Origin: RHLJ01 sp965601955
Lineage (GTDB): Bacteria > Bacteroidota > Rhodothermia > Balneolales > Balneolaceae
Length of the DNA: 64,000 nt
Direction: 5' to 3'
Assembly: GCA_965601955.1 (NCBI GenBank)
Contig: OZ271855.1
Location: forward strand, 3,162,001-3,226,000
Every line of letters starts with the position of its first letter. Within the stretch, counting starts at the first letter, position 1. Of this stretch, positions 42,629 through 50,063 are shown in pieces. The translations under genes were made by a program, and so were the position numbers. Under the pieces are notes generated by a model that was not told where the DNA came from, did not search any database, and saw only the letters and a list, made by a program, of their open reading frames with translations.

Positions 42629-43149
42629 TTCATCGCATTATCGTAACCCTATTTGTTTTTGGGGTTTTTCAGCTGAATCAGCTTAGTGCTCAGGCTCAGG
42701 AAGCCGACACCACCGTTAACCCTCTTCAAAATTTTGAGTTCTTAATTGGCGGTGCATGGAGCGCAGACCGGACTCATCAAACCTTCGAATGGGGCGTTGG
42801 AGAAAAATCGGTAGTTTCGAAACTCTACTTCACAAACGATGATACTCTTAAGCTGGTGGGAGAGATTACCTGGTTTTGGCACCCAGGCTTAAAGCAGATC
42901 AAAGGATATGGTACTTCTATAGAAATGCAGATGGATTTTTTTGACTACACTACTGTATTTGAAGCCCCTACTAAAATGGTAAATACCTTTATGGGATATG
43001 GAGGGCATATTGATGGGGTCCCACAATTGGAAACCCTGGAGTTTGTTGATGAAGACAAATACCTGTGGACCTATTACAATAAACAGGGCATGGAATTTCA
43101 CCCTGCATACAGCATTACATTTAGAAGAAAGGATATATCCAATAAATAA
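42625..43149 (+). CDS. Exported conserved hypothetical protein (DUF1579-like)
   Basis: A protein of 174 residues. The only start ahead of the signal peptide (IHRIIVTLFVFGVFQLNQLS) is TTG 42625, overlapping the purE stop as TTGA. The mature part begins with FEFLIGGAWSADRTHQTFEW, which resembles lipocalin-like DUF1579 proteins (FxxLxGxW), and runs as a beta-rich domain through YLWTYYNKQGMEFHPAYSIT. A binding role for a small ligand is plausible but unproved. It is probably cotranscribed with purE. Confidence 0.7.
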   Translation: MIHRIIVTLFVFGVFQLNQLSAQAQEADTTVNPLQNFEFLIGGAWSADRTHQTFEWGVGEKSVVSKLYFTNDDTLKLVGEITWFWHPGLKQIKGYGTSIEMQMDFFDYTTVFEAPTKMVNTFMGYGGHIDGVPQLETLEFVDEDKYLWTYYNKQGMEFHPAYSITFRRKDISNK

Positions 43150-43283
43150 TTGGGTATAGTGTATAATTCCTGTAATTTACCCGACACTTTGGATGGACTA
43201 CGACTTGCAGACTAGAGAATCAATTTCGAACTATAGCTCTGAATTCTATTCTTTCCTATAACTATTAATTCAGACTTACTACA

Positions 43284-43547
43284 ATGAATATTTATGTTGG
43301 GAATCTTAGCTATGGTGTTAAAGATGACCATTTACGCGAAGTTTTTGAAGCTTTTGGAACTGTTAGTTCTGCAAAAGTAATCACAGACAAGTACTCAGGC
43401 CGATCAAAAGGTTTTGGGTTTGTTGAAATGGATAACGATGCAGAAGGACACGCAGCTATCGAACAATTAGATGGCGCTGAGATTGATGGCCGACAAGTTA
43501 AAGTTAACGAAGCACGGCCAAGAGAAGACAATCGTTCGAGAAGATAA
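43284..43547 (+). CDS. RRM-domain RNA-binding protein
   Basis: A single RRM of 87 residues. RNP2 is IYVGNLSY (residues 3-10) and RNP1 is KGFGFVEM (42-49), both with the RNA-stacking aromatics. The C-terminus is a short basic tail (RPREDNRSRR). Similar small RRM proteins in cyanobacteria and Bacteroidota are often cold-inducible. It is monocistronic with a strong terminator, as expected for an abundant RNA chaperone-like protein. Confidence 0.93.
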   Translation: MNIYVGNLSYGVKDDHLREVFEAFGTVSSAKVITDKYSGRSKGFGFVEMDNDAEGHAAIEQLDGAEIDGRQVKVNEARPREDNRSRR

Positions 43548-43577
43548 TCTATTTTATCTGATACAAAATGGTATCGA

Positions 43578-43608
43578 AGCCCCTACGCTAAGCGTGGGGG
43601 CTTTTTTT
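43578..43608 (+). terminator. Rho-independent terminator of the RRM gene
   Basis: AGCCCCTACGC-TAA-GCGTGGGGGCT forms an 11-bp stem with one wobble pair, followed by seven T. It lies 30 nt after the stop. Confidence 0.92.
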
Positions 43609-43654
43609 ATGCTTTCAGATTGATAAGGATTATCTATTGTGCAACATAGTTTTA

Positions 43655-43710
43655 TCACCTACATTAAAAATTGTTCAACATTAAACTATTATTCAATTTT
43701 ATATAGGTGA
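43655..43710 (+). promoter_or_regulatory. Leader hairpin that pairs with the DoxX ribosome-binding site
   Basis: TCACCTA (43655-43661) is exactly complementary to TAGGTGA (43704-43710). The right arm contains AGGTGA, the apparent Shine-Dalgarno five bases before ATG 43716. An inner AAAATTG/CAATTTT pairing extends the fold. Pairing would hide the ribosome-binding site. Confidence 0.5.
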
Positions 43711-43715
43711 TTATT

Positions 43716-44120
43716 ATGAAACACTTACCAACTATTGCCAGATATCTTATGGGGCTGATATTTTTTGTTTTTGGCCTCAACAAATTCCTACAGTTTTTAC
43801 CAGCCCCGGAAATAGAAGGACCTCCATTGGAGTTTTTTGGCGCTTTAATGGCTACGGGATATATGTTCCCTTTTATAGCTGTAGCTGAAATTGTAGCTGG
43901 GGCGTTATTATTGGCAAACCGTTTTGTCCCCTTAGCTCTGGTAATCATTGCTCCTGTAACCCTGCATATTCTTCTTTTCCACATTTTCCTCGATAATTCA
44001 GGCCTTGTAATGGGTATTGTAGTACTTGCATTAAATCTATATCTCTTATTCGCATATAAGAAATACTACGATCCATTCCTGGTTGCTTCCGCAACTCCTG
44101 GTAAAGATTCTGAAGCATAG
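43716..44120 (+). CDS. DoxX-family membrane protein
   Basis: About 134 residues from ATG 43716, which has AGGTGA five bases upstream; an in-frame GTG at 43707 overlaps that site. Four membrane helices are seen, with the DoxX N-terminal pattern HLPTIARYLMGLIFFVFGLN, then FLPAPEIEG and MATGYMFPFIAVAEIVAGAL. DoxX-type proteins are small integral membrane proteins of uncertain function, some linked to thiol or redox stress. It has its own terminator and a structured leader. Confidence 0.85.
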   Translation: MKHLPTIARYLMGLIFFVFGLNKFLQFLPAPEIEGPPLEFFGALMATGYMFPFIAVAEIVAGALLLANRFVPLALVIIAPVTLHILLFHIFLDNSGLVMGIVVLALNLYLLFAYKKYYDPFLVASATPGKDSEA

Positions 44121-44142
44121 TAACTTTTCAGGGATGCATACG

Positions 44143-44179
44143 AAAAAGATCGCCACGCTACAGTGTGGCGATCTTTTTT
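44143..44179 (+). terminator. Rho-independent terminator of the DoxX gene
   Basis: AAAAAGATCGCCAC pairs exactly with GTGGCGATCTTTTT (14 bp), with an 8-nt loop. A/T tracts on both sides would let it work in either direction. Confidence 0.9.
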
Positions 44180-44208
44180 ATATCAATTAAAATTCAACGG
44201 AGCTAATT

Positions 44209-44529
44209 ATGGTAATGACAACAACCAATCAACTTGATGGGCGTGAAATTCAAAAATATCTTGGTGTTGTTACAGGAGAAGCAATCCTGGGGGCAAACAT
44301 ATTCAAAGACATTTTCGCGGGTATCCGGGACATCGTAGGGGGACGTTCAGCTTCTTATGAGCGGGAACTCCAGGAAGCGCGAAGAATTGCATTTGCTGAA
44401 CTGGAAGAAAAAGCAGCTCGTGTAGGAGCTAATGCAATAATCGGTATCGATATTGACTATGAAACCATTGGAGCTAACGGAAGCATGCTTATGGTTTCAG
44501 TAAGTGGTACTGCAGTTTCTACTTCTTAA
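44209..44529 (+). CDS. YbjQ/UPF0145 family protein
   Basis: A protein of 106 residues matching UPF0145: TTTNQLDGREIQKYLGVVTG at the N-terminus, NIFKDIFAGIRDIVGGRSAS, then YERELQEARRIAFAELEEKA and ARVGANAIIGIDIDYE. ATG 44209 or ATG 44215 could be the start. The family is small, soluble and oligomeric, with no known reaction. It is convergent with the next gene and shares the gap with that gene's terminator. Confidence 0.9.
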   Translation: MVMTTTNQLDGREIQKYLGVVTGEAILGANIFKDIFAGIRDIVGGRSASYERELQEARRIAFAELEEKAARVGANAIIGIDIDYETIGANGSMLMVSVSGTAVSTS

Positions 44530-44564
44530 AAAAATACCCCGCCACGTTTTTGCGTGACGGGGTA
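44528..44564 (-). terminator. Terminator of the minus-strand gene at 44569
   Basis: On the minus strand TACCCCGTCACG pairs with CGTGGCGGGGTA with one mismatch, followed by seven T (complement of 44528-44534). The plus strand has no T run, so it serves the basic exported protein gene. Confidence 0.85.
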
Positions 44565-44568
44565 ACTC

Positions 44569-45135
44569 CTACCCTCTTCTGTCTCTGTATCGTCTCTCTA
44601 ACTCTATCTCTTCTCTCATAATATCCCTGAATTCATACATCAATCTTCGGTGCTTTTTCTTGTTTACAAGAGCTCTCCTCGTGCTCGTTAAGTAGGTCTC
44701 TTCAAATCGGTTTTTTATCCAAATTTGATCTTCAAGGCGATCCATTAATAATCGAACTTCATAACTCTGATGGCGGCCGCGGTTCTTTGAGTGAATTTGC
44801 CCGGTTCTGGTTCTATAACCTGAATAGTTTCTCTTTGAATAGCTATTCCAATTCCTATCTAATCGGTTCAATGCTCTCCTAGTTTGACGAATCTCTCTTT
44901 GCATGTCGCTGATGATGCGGTCTTTAATCTTTCTTGCCTGCCAGGTATCCCCCACTATTAATGAGTAAGAAAATCGTTCTAATTTGTTTTCGAAATTCCG
45001 TAGCTCGCGAATGTCCTCTCTTTGGTCGTAGCTATAATAATCTGACTGTGCAACTTTATGAACCGTCGCACGCTGAGCGCTTATCTCAATGGTTGCAAAA
45101 CCGATAATGATGATAGAAAGTATTAGCCGTTTCAT
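44569..45135 (-). CDS. Exported, highly basic coiled protein, function unknown
   Basis: A protein of 188 residues with a signal peptide (MKRLILSIIIIGFATIEISA). The mature chain is rich in Arg, Glu and Tyr and appears helical: QREDIRELRNFENKLERFSY, DMQREIRQTRRALNRLDRNW, then YEFRDIMREEIELERRYRDR. No family was recognised. It lies back-to-back with the ECF sigma operon across a 175-nt gap, so it may be part of the same envelope response (inference). Confidence 0.7.
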   Translation of the reverse strand: MKRLILSIIIIGFATIEISAQRATVHKVAQSDYYSYDQREDIRELRNFENKLERFSYSLIVGDTWQARKIKDRIISDMQREIRQTRRALNRLDRNWNSYSKRNYSGYRTRTGQIHSKNRGRHQSYEVRLLMDRLEDQIWIKNRFEETYLTSTRRALVNKKKHRRLMYEFRDIMREEIELERRYRDRRG

Positions 45136-45310
45136 AGTTCCTCCTGATTTTGTGAACTCGTTGATAAGTTAACGCCTAAGTGATATCTAACTTTCTCACA
45201 TCTTTGTGTTAGCATCTTCGTGTGAGCATATTTCACTTTCAATTATATTTTTGAGCAGACAGCGTAACGTTTCGATCAAAGCCTGCATCAAAGAATAAAA
45301 GAACCTTTAC

Positions 45311-45832
45311 TTGCTTCCGGAGAAAGAAGAAATAGCATTGATTAACAGAGCCATAAACGGCGATCAAAAAGCTTTTGAGAAGCTATATGATAGCTATGTT
45401 GAAACTCTGTACCGATTTCTTGCTCAATTTTCCGATCACCGGGAACAAGTAAAAGACTGGACTCAAGTTGCGTTTGTGAAGGCATTCAGCAAACTCGATT
45501 CATTCAGGTTCAATTCAAGATTTAAAACCTGGTTATTCTCAATTGGACTAAACGTGATGAGATCAGAACTGAGATCAAAAATAACATTCACCGACCTGGA
45601 AGAGGCAAAGCTCGAAGAACAGGAAGTTGATCTCTCAGCTACTCAGGACTGGTCACTTCTCCGCAAAGCCATAAGAAAACTACCTCCTGAAAAAAGAATG
45701 ATCCTTCTCCTACACGAAGTGGAAGGTTATTCTCACAGCGAAATCGGCTCCATGCTCGATATCAAAGAAGGAACCTCCAGGGTAATCTTGCACAGAACCA
45801 AAGAAGAACTAAGAAAACAACGACTGGTATGA
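45311..45832 (+). CDS. ECF-family RNA polymerase sigma factor
   Basis: A protein of 173 residues with sigma regions 2 and 4: region 2 runs from FEKLYDSYVETLYRFLAQFS to FKTWLFSIGLNVMRSELRSK, and region 4 has LPPEKRMILLLHEVEGYSHS with the helix EIGSMLDIKEGTSRVILHRT. The start must be TTG 45311, because a stop codon lies 15 nt upstream in frame and no ATG precedes region 2. Its stop overlaps the next ATG. It probably directs transcription of its own operon, as many ECF factors do. Confidence 0.92.
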   Translation: MLPEKEEIALINRAINGDQKAFEKLYDSYVETLYRFLAQFSDHREQVKDWTQVAFVKAFSKLDSFRFNSRFKTWLFSIGLNVMRSELRSKITFTDLEEAKLEEQEVDLSATQDWSLLRKAIRKLPPEKRMILLLHEVEGYSHSEIGSMLDIKEGTSRVILHRTKEELRKQRLV

Positions 45833-46332
45833 ACGAATCTTTCTACAATTCATCGGATTTACCAACCCAGGAAGACAAGCAAGCCATATGGGCAGGCGTT
45901 CAATCTTCCCTGAAACAACCTAGTCAATCCAGAATTATCCATTTCCATTGGAAAAGCTTCTGGATAGGTAATGCCGCTGCCGTATTGCTGATCTTTGCTG
46001 CTGTTGGGATTGTGTTTACCGGCAGTACTCTTCAAAACCTCTCTAATACAGGGAGTAGTGATGAACAGATTTATGAAACGCTCAATTCAGCTACAAATCA
46101 GCTCAGTGACCTTCCACCACTCCTCATTGATCAGGCAACGGAAAGCCGTAAGTCATCCCTTGAGTCTACCACATTAGCCATTGAAGAAATTGATCTCCTA
46201 ATAGAAGAATTGAAGGAAGATATTCTCATCAATGGAGAGAGCCCTGCAAAGCGACATACCCTTAAGCGCCTTTATGCAACCAAACTAGATTTTTATAAAG
46301 ATTTATTACTTAACGAGGAACTGGAATCATGA
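45829..46332 (+). CDS. Probable membrane anti-sigma factor-like protein
   Basis: A protein of 167 residues with one membrane helix (FWIGNAAAVLLIFAAVGIVF, about 44-63) separating a cytosolic N-terminus from an exported helical domain. Its place between an ECF sigma gene and an exported protein gene, with ATGA overlaps on both sides, is what one expects of an anti-sigma factor. A classic zinc anti-sigma HxxxCxxC motif is absent. The role is therefore inferred from context alone. Confidence 0.65.
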   Translation: MNESFYNSSDLPTQEDKQAIWAGVQSSLKQPSQSRIIHFHWKSFWIGNAAAVLLIFAAVGIVFTGSTLQNLSNTGSSDEQIYETLNSATNQLSDLPPLLIDQATESRKSSLESTTLAIEEIDLLIEELKEDILINGESPAKRHTLKRLYATKLDFYKDLLLNEELES

Positions 46333-47750
46333 AACGAATCATCATCACATTTATAGCTGTCTTATTTATTTCTCTTAAACTTTCAGCTCAAAATACAACC
46401 GACAGGGGGCTAAAGAGGCTGGCCAATCTCGCAAATATGGACCTATACTTTCAGGATGGGACTAAAGAAGGTGAATTTGACCTGGAAGGTATTACTCAGC
46501 TGGAAGTATTAGTTGACGCCGGGATGGAAATTACTGTTAAAGGAGATAACAGCTCCAGGTTAACCTATAAGTACTATTTCAAGGGAAACAAATTAGCTTA
46601 TGAGCGCTATTTCGAAAACTTCGATCCAGAGTTAAAACAACGTGGCGGAGAAGCTATGTTCGAAATCGACTTCCCAAACATTAATATCAAAAATGAGACC
46701 TTTAGGGTTGATGAGCACCGGCTAGAGATTACACTCCCATCAGAACTTCTTTTAAGGCTTAGGTCCAGGTATTCCCAAATCGAGGTAGATAACATCCAAT
46801 TAGGCCTGGAAGTAGAAAACCGAAGTGGAAGTGTAAAAGCAAGAAATATCTCCCAAACCGTTCGAATCTATAATGATTACGGTTCTATTGTAGCAATGAA
46901 TATTGATGGAGAGCTTTTTATTGCTAACCGTTCTGCAAGTATTGACGTGCAGGAGATAATTGGTGCCGTTCAAATAAGCGCAAACTACTCTAAAATGAAT
47001 ATTTCAAAAGTGGATGGCGACCTGGACATTACAAATCGAAGTGGTGTTATAAACGCCTTTGACATAAATGGATCAATCACAGGCAGCGGTCCCTATATTG
47101 ACTACGAGCTTACCAATATTGACGGAGATATTCGGGTTGATAATAAGAGTGGAAAAATAGCTATCAATTCTGCCAGGTCACTTCGGGTAGTTGGAGATTA
47201 CACGCATGTAAATGCCTCGAACATAACCAGCTTTGAGGGAGTTTCTATAGAAGGAAGGTCTGCAAATGTTGACCTGAAAAATATCGAAGGGAATGTGATA
47301 GTTACAGGTCAGTATCTAAATATTGATCTTGAAAAAGTAAAAGGTGCTGCATCTATTAGTAACCGATCCGGAAAGCTCTTTATCAATGACCTTGAGAAGG
47401 ATTTAACCTTTAGAGGTGAGTATGTGCCTATTTCAGCAAGGAACTTGAAGGGAGCAAATTTGAATATCGATAATAAATCTGGCGACATGGATATTGAAAC
47501 TGTTTCTGATATGGAGAACGTGATTATTAAATCCAATTATGGGGACGTGGAATTGTTCATGAAATCAGAATTTAATGGTGAGATCAAAATCGAAACCAAA
47601 TATGGGAAGCTTAACTCTGATTTCACTATTACCGGTGAACAAATTGCAGAGTTCAGTAATCGAAGAATTATTACCGGAACTGTTGGTAATGCAAGCGGGA
47701 ATGGGAAAATGGAGATCATCACCCAAAACGCGGATGTTACTATAAAGTAA
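46329..47750 (+). CDS. Exported DUF4097-like beta-helix protein
   Basis: A protein of 473 residues with a signal peptide (MKRIIITFIAVLFISLKLSA). The mature chain has many repeated short beta strands of the form (V/I)-x-(N/D)-(R/K)-S-G-x-(I/V/L): LEVENRSGSVKARNI, LFIANRSASIDVQEI, LDITNRSGVINAFDI, IRVDNKSGKIAINSA, ASISNRSGKLFINDL and LNIDNKSGDMDIETV. This periodicity marks a right-handed beta-helix of the DUF4097 or GIN type. It is the last gene of the ECF operon and the likely output or sensed component, probably in the periplasm or on the surface. Confidence 0.8.
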   Translation: MKRIIITFIAVLFISLKLSAQNTTDRGLKRLANLANMDLYFQDGTKEGEFDLEGITQLEVLVDAGMEITVKGDNSSRLTYKYYFKGNKLAYERYFENFDPELKQRGGEAMFEIDFPNINIKNETFRVDEHRLEITLPSELLLRLRSRYSQIEVDNIQLGLEVENRSGSVKARNISQTVRIYNDYGSIVAMNIDGELFIANRSASIDVQEIIGAVQISANYSKMNISKVDGDLDITNRSGVINAFDINGSITGSGPYIDYELTNIDGDIRVDNKSGKIAINSARSLRVVGDYTHVNASNITSFEGVSIEGRSANVDLKNIEGNVIVTGQYLNIDLEKVKGAASISNRSGKLFINDLEKDLTFRGEYVPISARNLKGANLNIDNKSGDMDIETVSDMENVIIKSNYGDVELFMKSEFNGEIKIETKYGKLNSDFTITGEQIAEFSNRRIITGTVGNASGNGKMEIITQNADVTIK

Positions 47751-47780
47751 AAAATGGTTTGAAATACGATTTAACCTATC

Positions 47781-47826
47781 GAACATAGAACTTTGAACAC
47801 TGAACTTCGAAGTTCTATGTTCAAAG
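47781..47826. terminator. GTTC-rich inverted repeat between convergent genes
   Basis: GAACATAGAACT (47781-47792) pairs exactly with AGTTCTATGTTC (47811-47822). A perfect GAACTTCGAAGTTC palindrome (47802-47815) and CTTTGAAC/GTTCAAAG allow alternative folds. It may be a bidirectional terminator; its period also resembles a dispersed repeat. Confidence 0.55.
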
Positions 47827-47837
47827 TTCGACGTTCA

Positions 47838-49049
47838 TTACTCATGCCGGATGGCATCGATCGGATCTAATTGCGATGCTCTCCAGGCGGGATAAGTCCC
47901 AAATACAACCCCTACTACCATTGCGACTGCCAGAATTACCAACACGGTATTAAAGCCAAGGGCAGCCCTAAAGCCCATGTCAGCGATTGAATTTACGATG
48001 GGTACAAAGATGAAAATCCCTGCAATCCCAAGTACCCAACCCGATATACATCCTACAAAAGATACAGTAACCGACTCAGCCATAAACTGGAGTACGATAT
48101 CCTTCTTCTTTGCTCCGGTAGCCTTTCGTATTCCAATTTCTTTGGTTCTTTCAGTTACAGAAATAAGTAGAACATTCATCACCCCTATTCCGCCTACCAG
48201 TACAGAGATTCCCGTAATAGCACCCATGATTAATTTGAAAAGTAGAATACCCTGAGAAAACTGCTCTACTCTTGCCCTGTTCGACATCAAGGAAAATGCT
48301 TCTTCTCCCTCTTCAAATTCTGAACCCAACCATGTCTTCAACTCCTCTTCTACAGCTGGAATTTCTTCTGCTTTGGTAACTTTCAAAGTCAGCCTTGGAT
48401 AACCTTCAATCATATCCAAAAAAGTAGAGACAGGAATATACGCTCTGGGGCTGCCCTCTCCCTGCTTTTTTAATACTCCGATTACCTCAAATTCCTCCCC
48501 TTTTACTTCTACTCGCTCTCCAATAATTTCGGCTGGGTTTTCGAACCACTTCTCTACGATATACCCATCAATTACGAGCACTTTTGTTCCATTCAGGATA
48601 TCCTGCTCGTTAAAATATCTACCAACTGTTAATGAATCATTTGCAAAAGAAAGGGCATGTTCCATATTTCCTTGAAAATATATCCCATGAGTAGAGTCAC
48701 CATACATAATTTCCGCATTTTGATTGGCTACAAATTCAACGATAGCACGATCGTTATATAAGGTTTGAACTCTACGAGCTTGCTCCAAATTCAATTTCGG
48801 AGCATCGTCCATTCTCACCCTTAGCCCATTCACCATTTTGGTTTGATTTGTACGAACCTGGAGTATATTCAGAGAAGTTGTCTGGGCAAGCTGCTCTCGC
48901 CCGGTTTGTTCAAGGCCATCTCCTAAGGCTAAAATACCTACCAGTGCAGCAACTCCGATGATGATGCCCAAGGTTGATAGAAATGTGTGTAAAGGATTGG
49001 CCCGAATATTTTGCAGGGCGATGAAGACAGATTTTATAAAATAACTCAT
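47838..49049 (-). CDS. MacB/FtsX-type ABC transporter permease
   Basis: A protein of 403 residues. An N-terminal membrane helix (ALQNIRANPLHTFLSTLGII, then IGVAALVGILALGDG) precedes a periplasmic MacB-PCD domain (about 60-260) and three C-terminal helices of the FtsX domain, with the typical VGGIGVMNVLLISVTERTKE and IGIRKATGAKKKDIV and the closing PAWRASQLDPIDAIRHE. No ATPase or membrane-fusion gene is adjacent. The substrate is unknown; members export macrolides, lipoproteins or peptides or transmit force to the envelope. Confidence 0.92.
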   Translation of the reverse strand: MSYFIKSVFIALQNIRANPLHTFLSTLGIIIGVAALVGILALGDGLEQTGREQLAQTTSLNILQVRTNQTKMVNGLRVRMDDAPKLNLEQARRVQTLYNDRAIVEFVANQNAEIMYGDSTHGIYFQGNMEHALSFANDSLTVGRYFNEQDILNGTKVLVIDGYIVEKWFENPAEIIGERVEVKGEEFEVIGVLKKQGEGSPRAYIPVSTFLDMIEGYPRLTLKVTKAEEIPAVEEELKTWLGSEFEEGEEAFSLMSNRARVEQFSQGILLFKLIMGAITGISVLVGGIGVMNVLLISVTERTKEIGIRKATGAKKKDIVLQFMAESVTVSFVGCISGWVLGIAGIFIFVPIVNSIADMGFRAALGFNTVLVILAVAMVVGVVFGTYPAWRASQLDPIDAIRHE

Positions 49050-49104
49050 ACCGTAGATTTGAAACGGAATGAGCTACGCATCGATCTTAGTTAGGTTTCG
49101 CCAT

Positions 49105-49548
49105 TTACTTAATCTTGATGTAATGGATCTCTTTTTCATTCTTGACTGCGAATTGAGCGTCTTCCCAGGAGGCAGGGCCAAATCTTCCTCTGGCATTATT
49201 TGAGAATCCATAACTCTCTTTTGGGATGCCCAAAAAGTTAGTATCTAACTTCCCATTCTTGTTTTTATCGTGATATACAGCGATTGCATAATCTCCAAAT
49301 GGAAGCACCGGGACCTCCCACTCCACCATGGTACTGTCTACCGTTAATACGACGGCATGAATTGGATCCTTCGTATAGGAATCCTTCGAGTTAAACATCG
49401 CAATTCGAATCTCCCCCTCTGCTTTCTTCAGTCCTTCAATTTGAAGCTTGAAAGAAGAAGAATTTGAATATTCCGGTAATTCTTGAGCTGCTACTCCGAT
49501 ACTAAAGGAAGTGAGTAATACTAAAAAGGTAATTATGCTTTTGGTCAT
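49105..49548 (-). CDS. Exported DUF2141 protein
   Basis: About 147 residues from ATG 49548 (MTKSIITFLVLLTSFSIGVA). An in-frame start 24 nt upstream would add 8 residues before the signal. The mature domain is DUF2141: KLQIEGLKKAEGEIRIAMFN, FGDYAIAVYHDKNKNGKLDT, then NFLGIPKESYGFSNNARGRF. The family is exported and beta-rich, with no known activity. It precedes the ABC permease gene on the same strand by 55 nt and may be cotranscribed with it. Confidence 0.85.
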   Translation of the reverse strand: MTKSIITFLVLLTSFSIGVAAQELPEYSNSSSFKLQIEGLKKAEGEIRIAMFNSKDSYTKDPIHAVVLTVDSTMVEWEVPVLPFGDYAIAVYHDKNKNGKLDTNFLGIPKESYGFSNNARGRFGPASWEDAQFAVKNEKEIHYIKIK

Positions 49549-49648
49549 TATTTCTGAAATTTTAAAAAACACTGCCTCTTACTTATTTCAACAAGTTATG
49601 TTTCTGAGCGACAGGCTTTTAACCAAGAAAACATCCGAATAATTCTCT

Positions 49649-49987
49649 CTATCCAAGTTTTGATCCATTTTTTATTCGTTTATCGGGTATGGCCAGTACC
49701 ACGTTCTCATTCTCGTCATAAAACCCGGTTACAAGACATTCTGAAAGAAACGGACCTATTTGCTTGACAGGAAAATTTACAACCCCAATCACCTGTTTTC
49801 CAATTAGCTCTTCTTTTGAATAATGATGGGTTATTTGCGCAGATGATTTTCGTACTCCAATTTCTTCTCCAAAATCAACAACCAATTTATAGGCAGGTTT
49901 TCGAGCTTCAGGAAAATCATACGCTTCCAGAATAGTCCCTATTCGCAATTCAACTTGTTCAAATTCACTCCAGGAAATTTCTTTCAT
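49649..49987 (-). CDS. csaA: tRNA-binding domain protein CsaA
   Basis: An OB-fold, tRNA-binding, chaperone-like protein of 112 residues. VELRIGTILEAYDFPEARKP and AYKLVVDFGEEIGVRKSSAQ mark the N-terminal strands, IGKQVIGVVNFPVKQIGPFL covers the dimer/RNA face, and VLAIPDKRIKNGSKLG ends the fold. The length is normal for CsaA. It lies downstream of glnA on the same strand, but the glnA terminator stands just before it, so it probably has its own promoter. Confidence 0.93.
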   Translation of the reverse strand: MKEISWSEFEQVELRIGTILEAYDFPEARKPAYKLVVDFGEEIGVRKSSAQITHHYSKEELIGKQVIGVVNFPVKQIGPFLSECLVTGFYDENENVVLAIPDKRIKNGSKLG

Positions 49988-50002
49988 TTTTTGGGAAACA
50001 AT

Positions 50003-50035
50003 AAAAAACCCCGCCTTCTTTTGAAAGCGGGGTTT
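50003..50035 (-). terminator. Rho-independent terminator of glnA
   Basis: On the minus strand AAACCCCGC pairs exactly with GCGGGGTTT and is followed by more T, 29 nt after the glnA stop. The hairpin sits just before the csaA start. Confidence 0.9.
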
Positions 50036-50063
50036 CGATTTTACTTCGATCAGTAAAAAGTTT

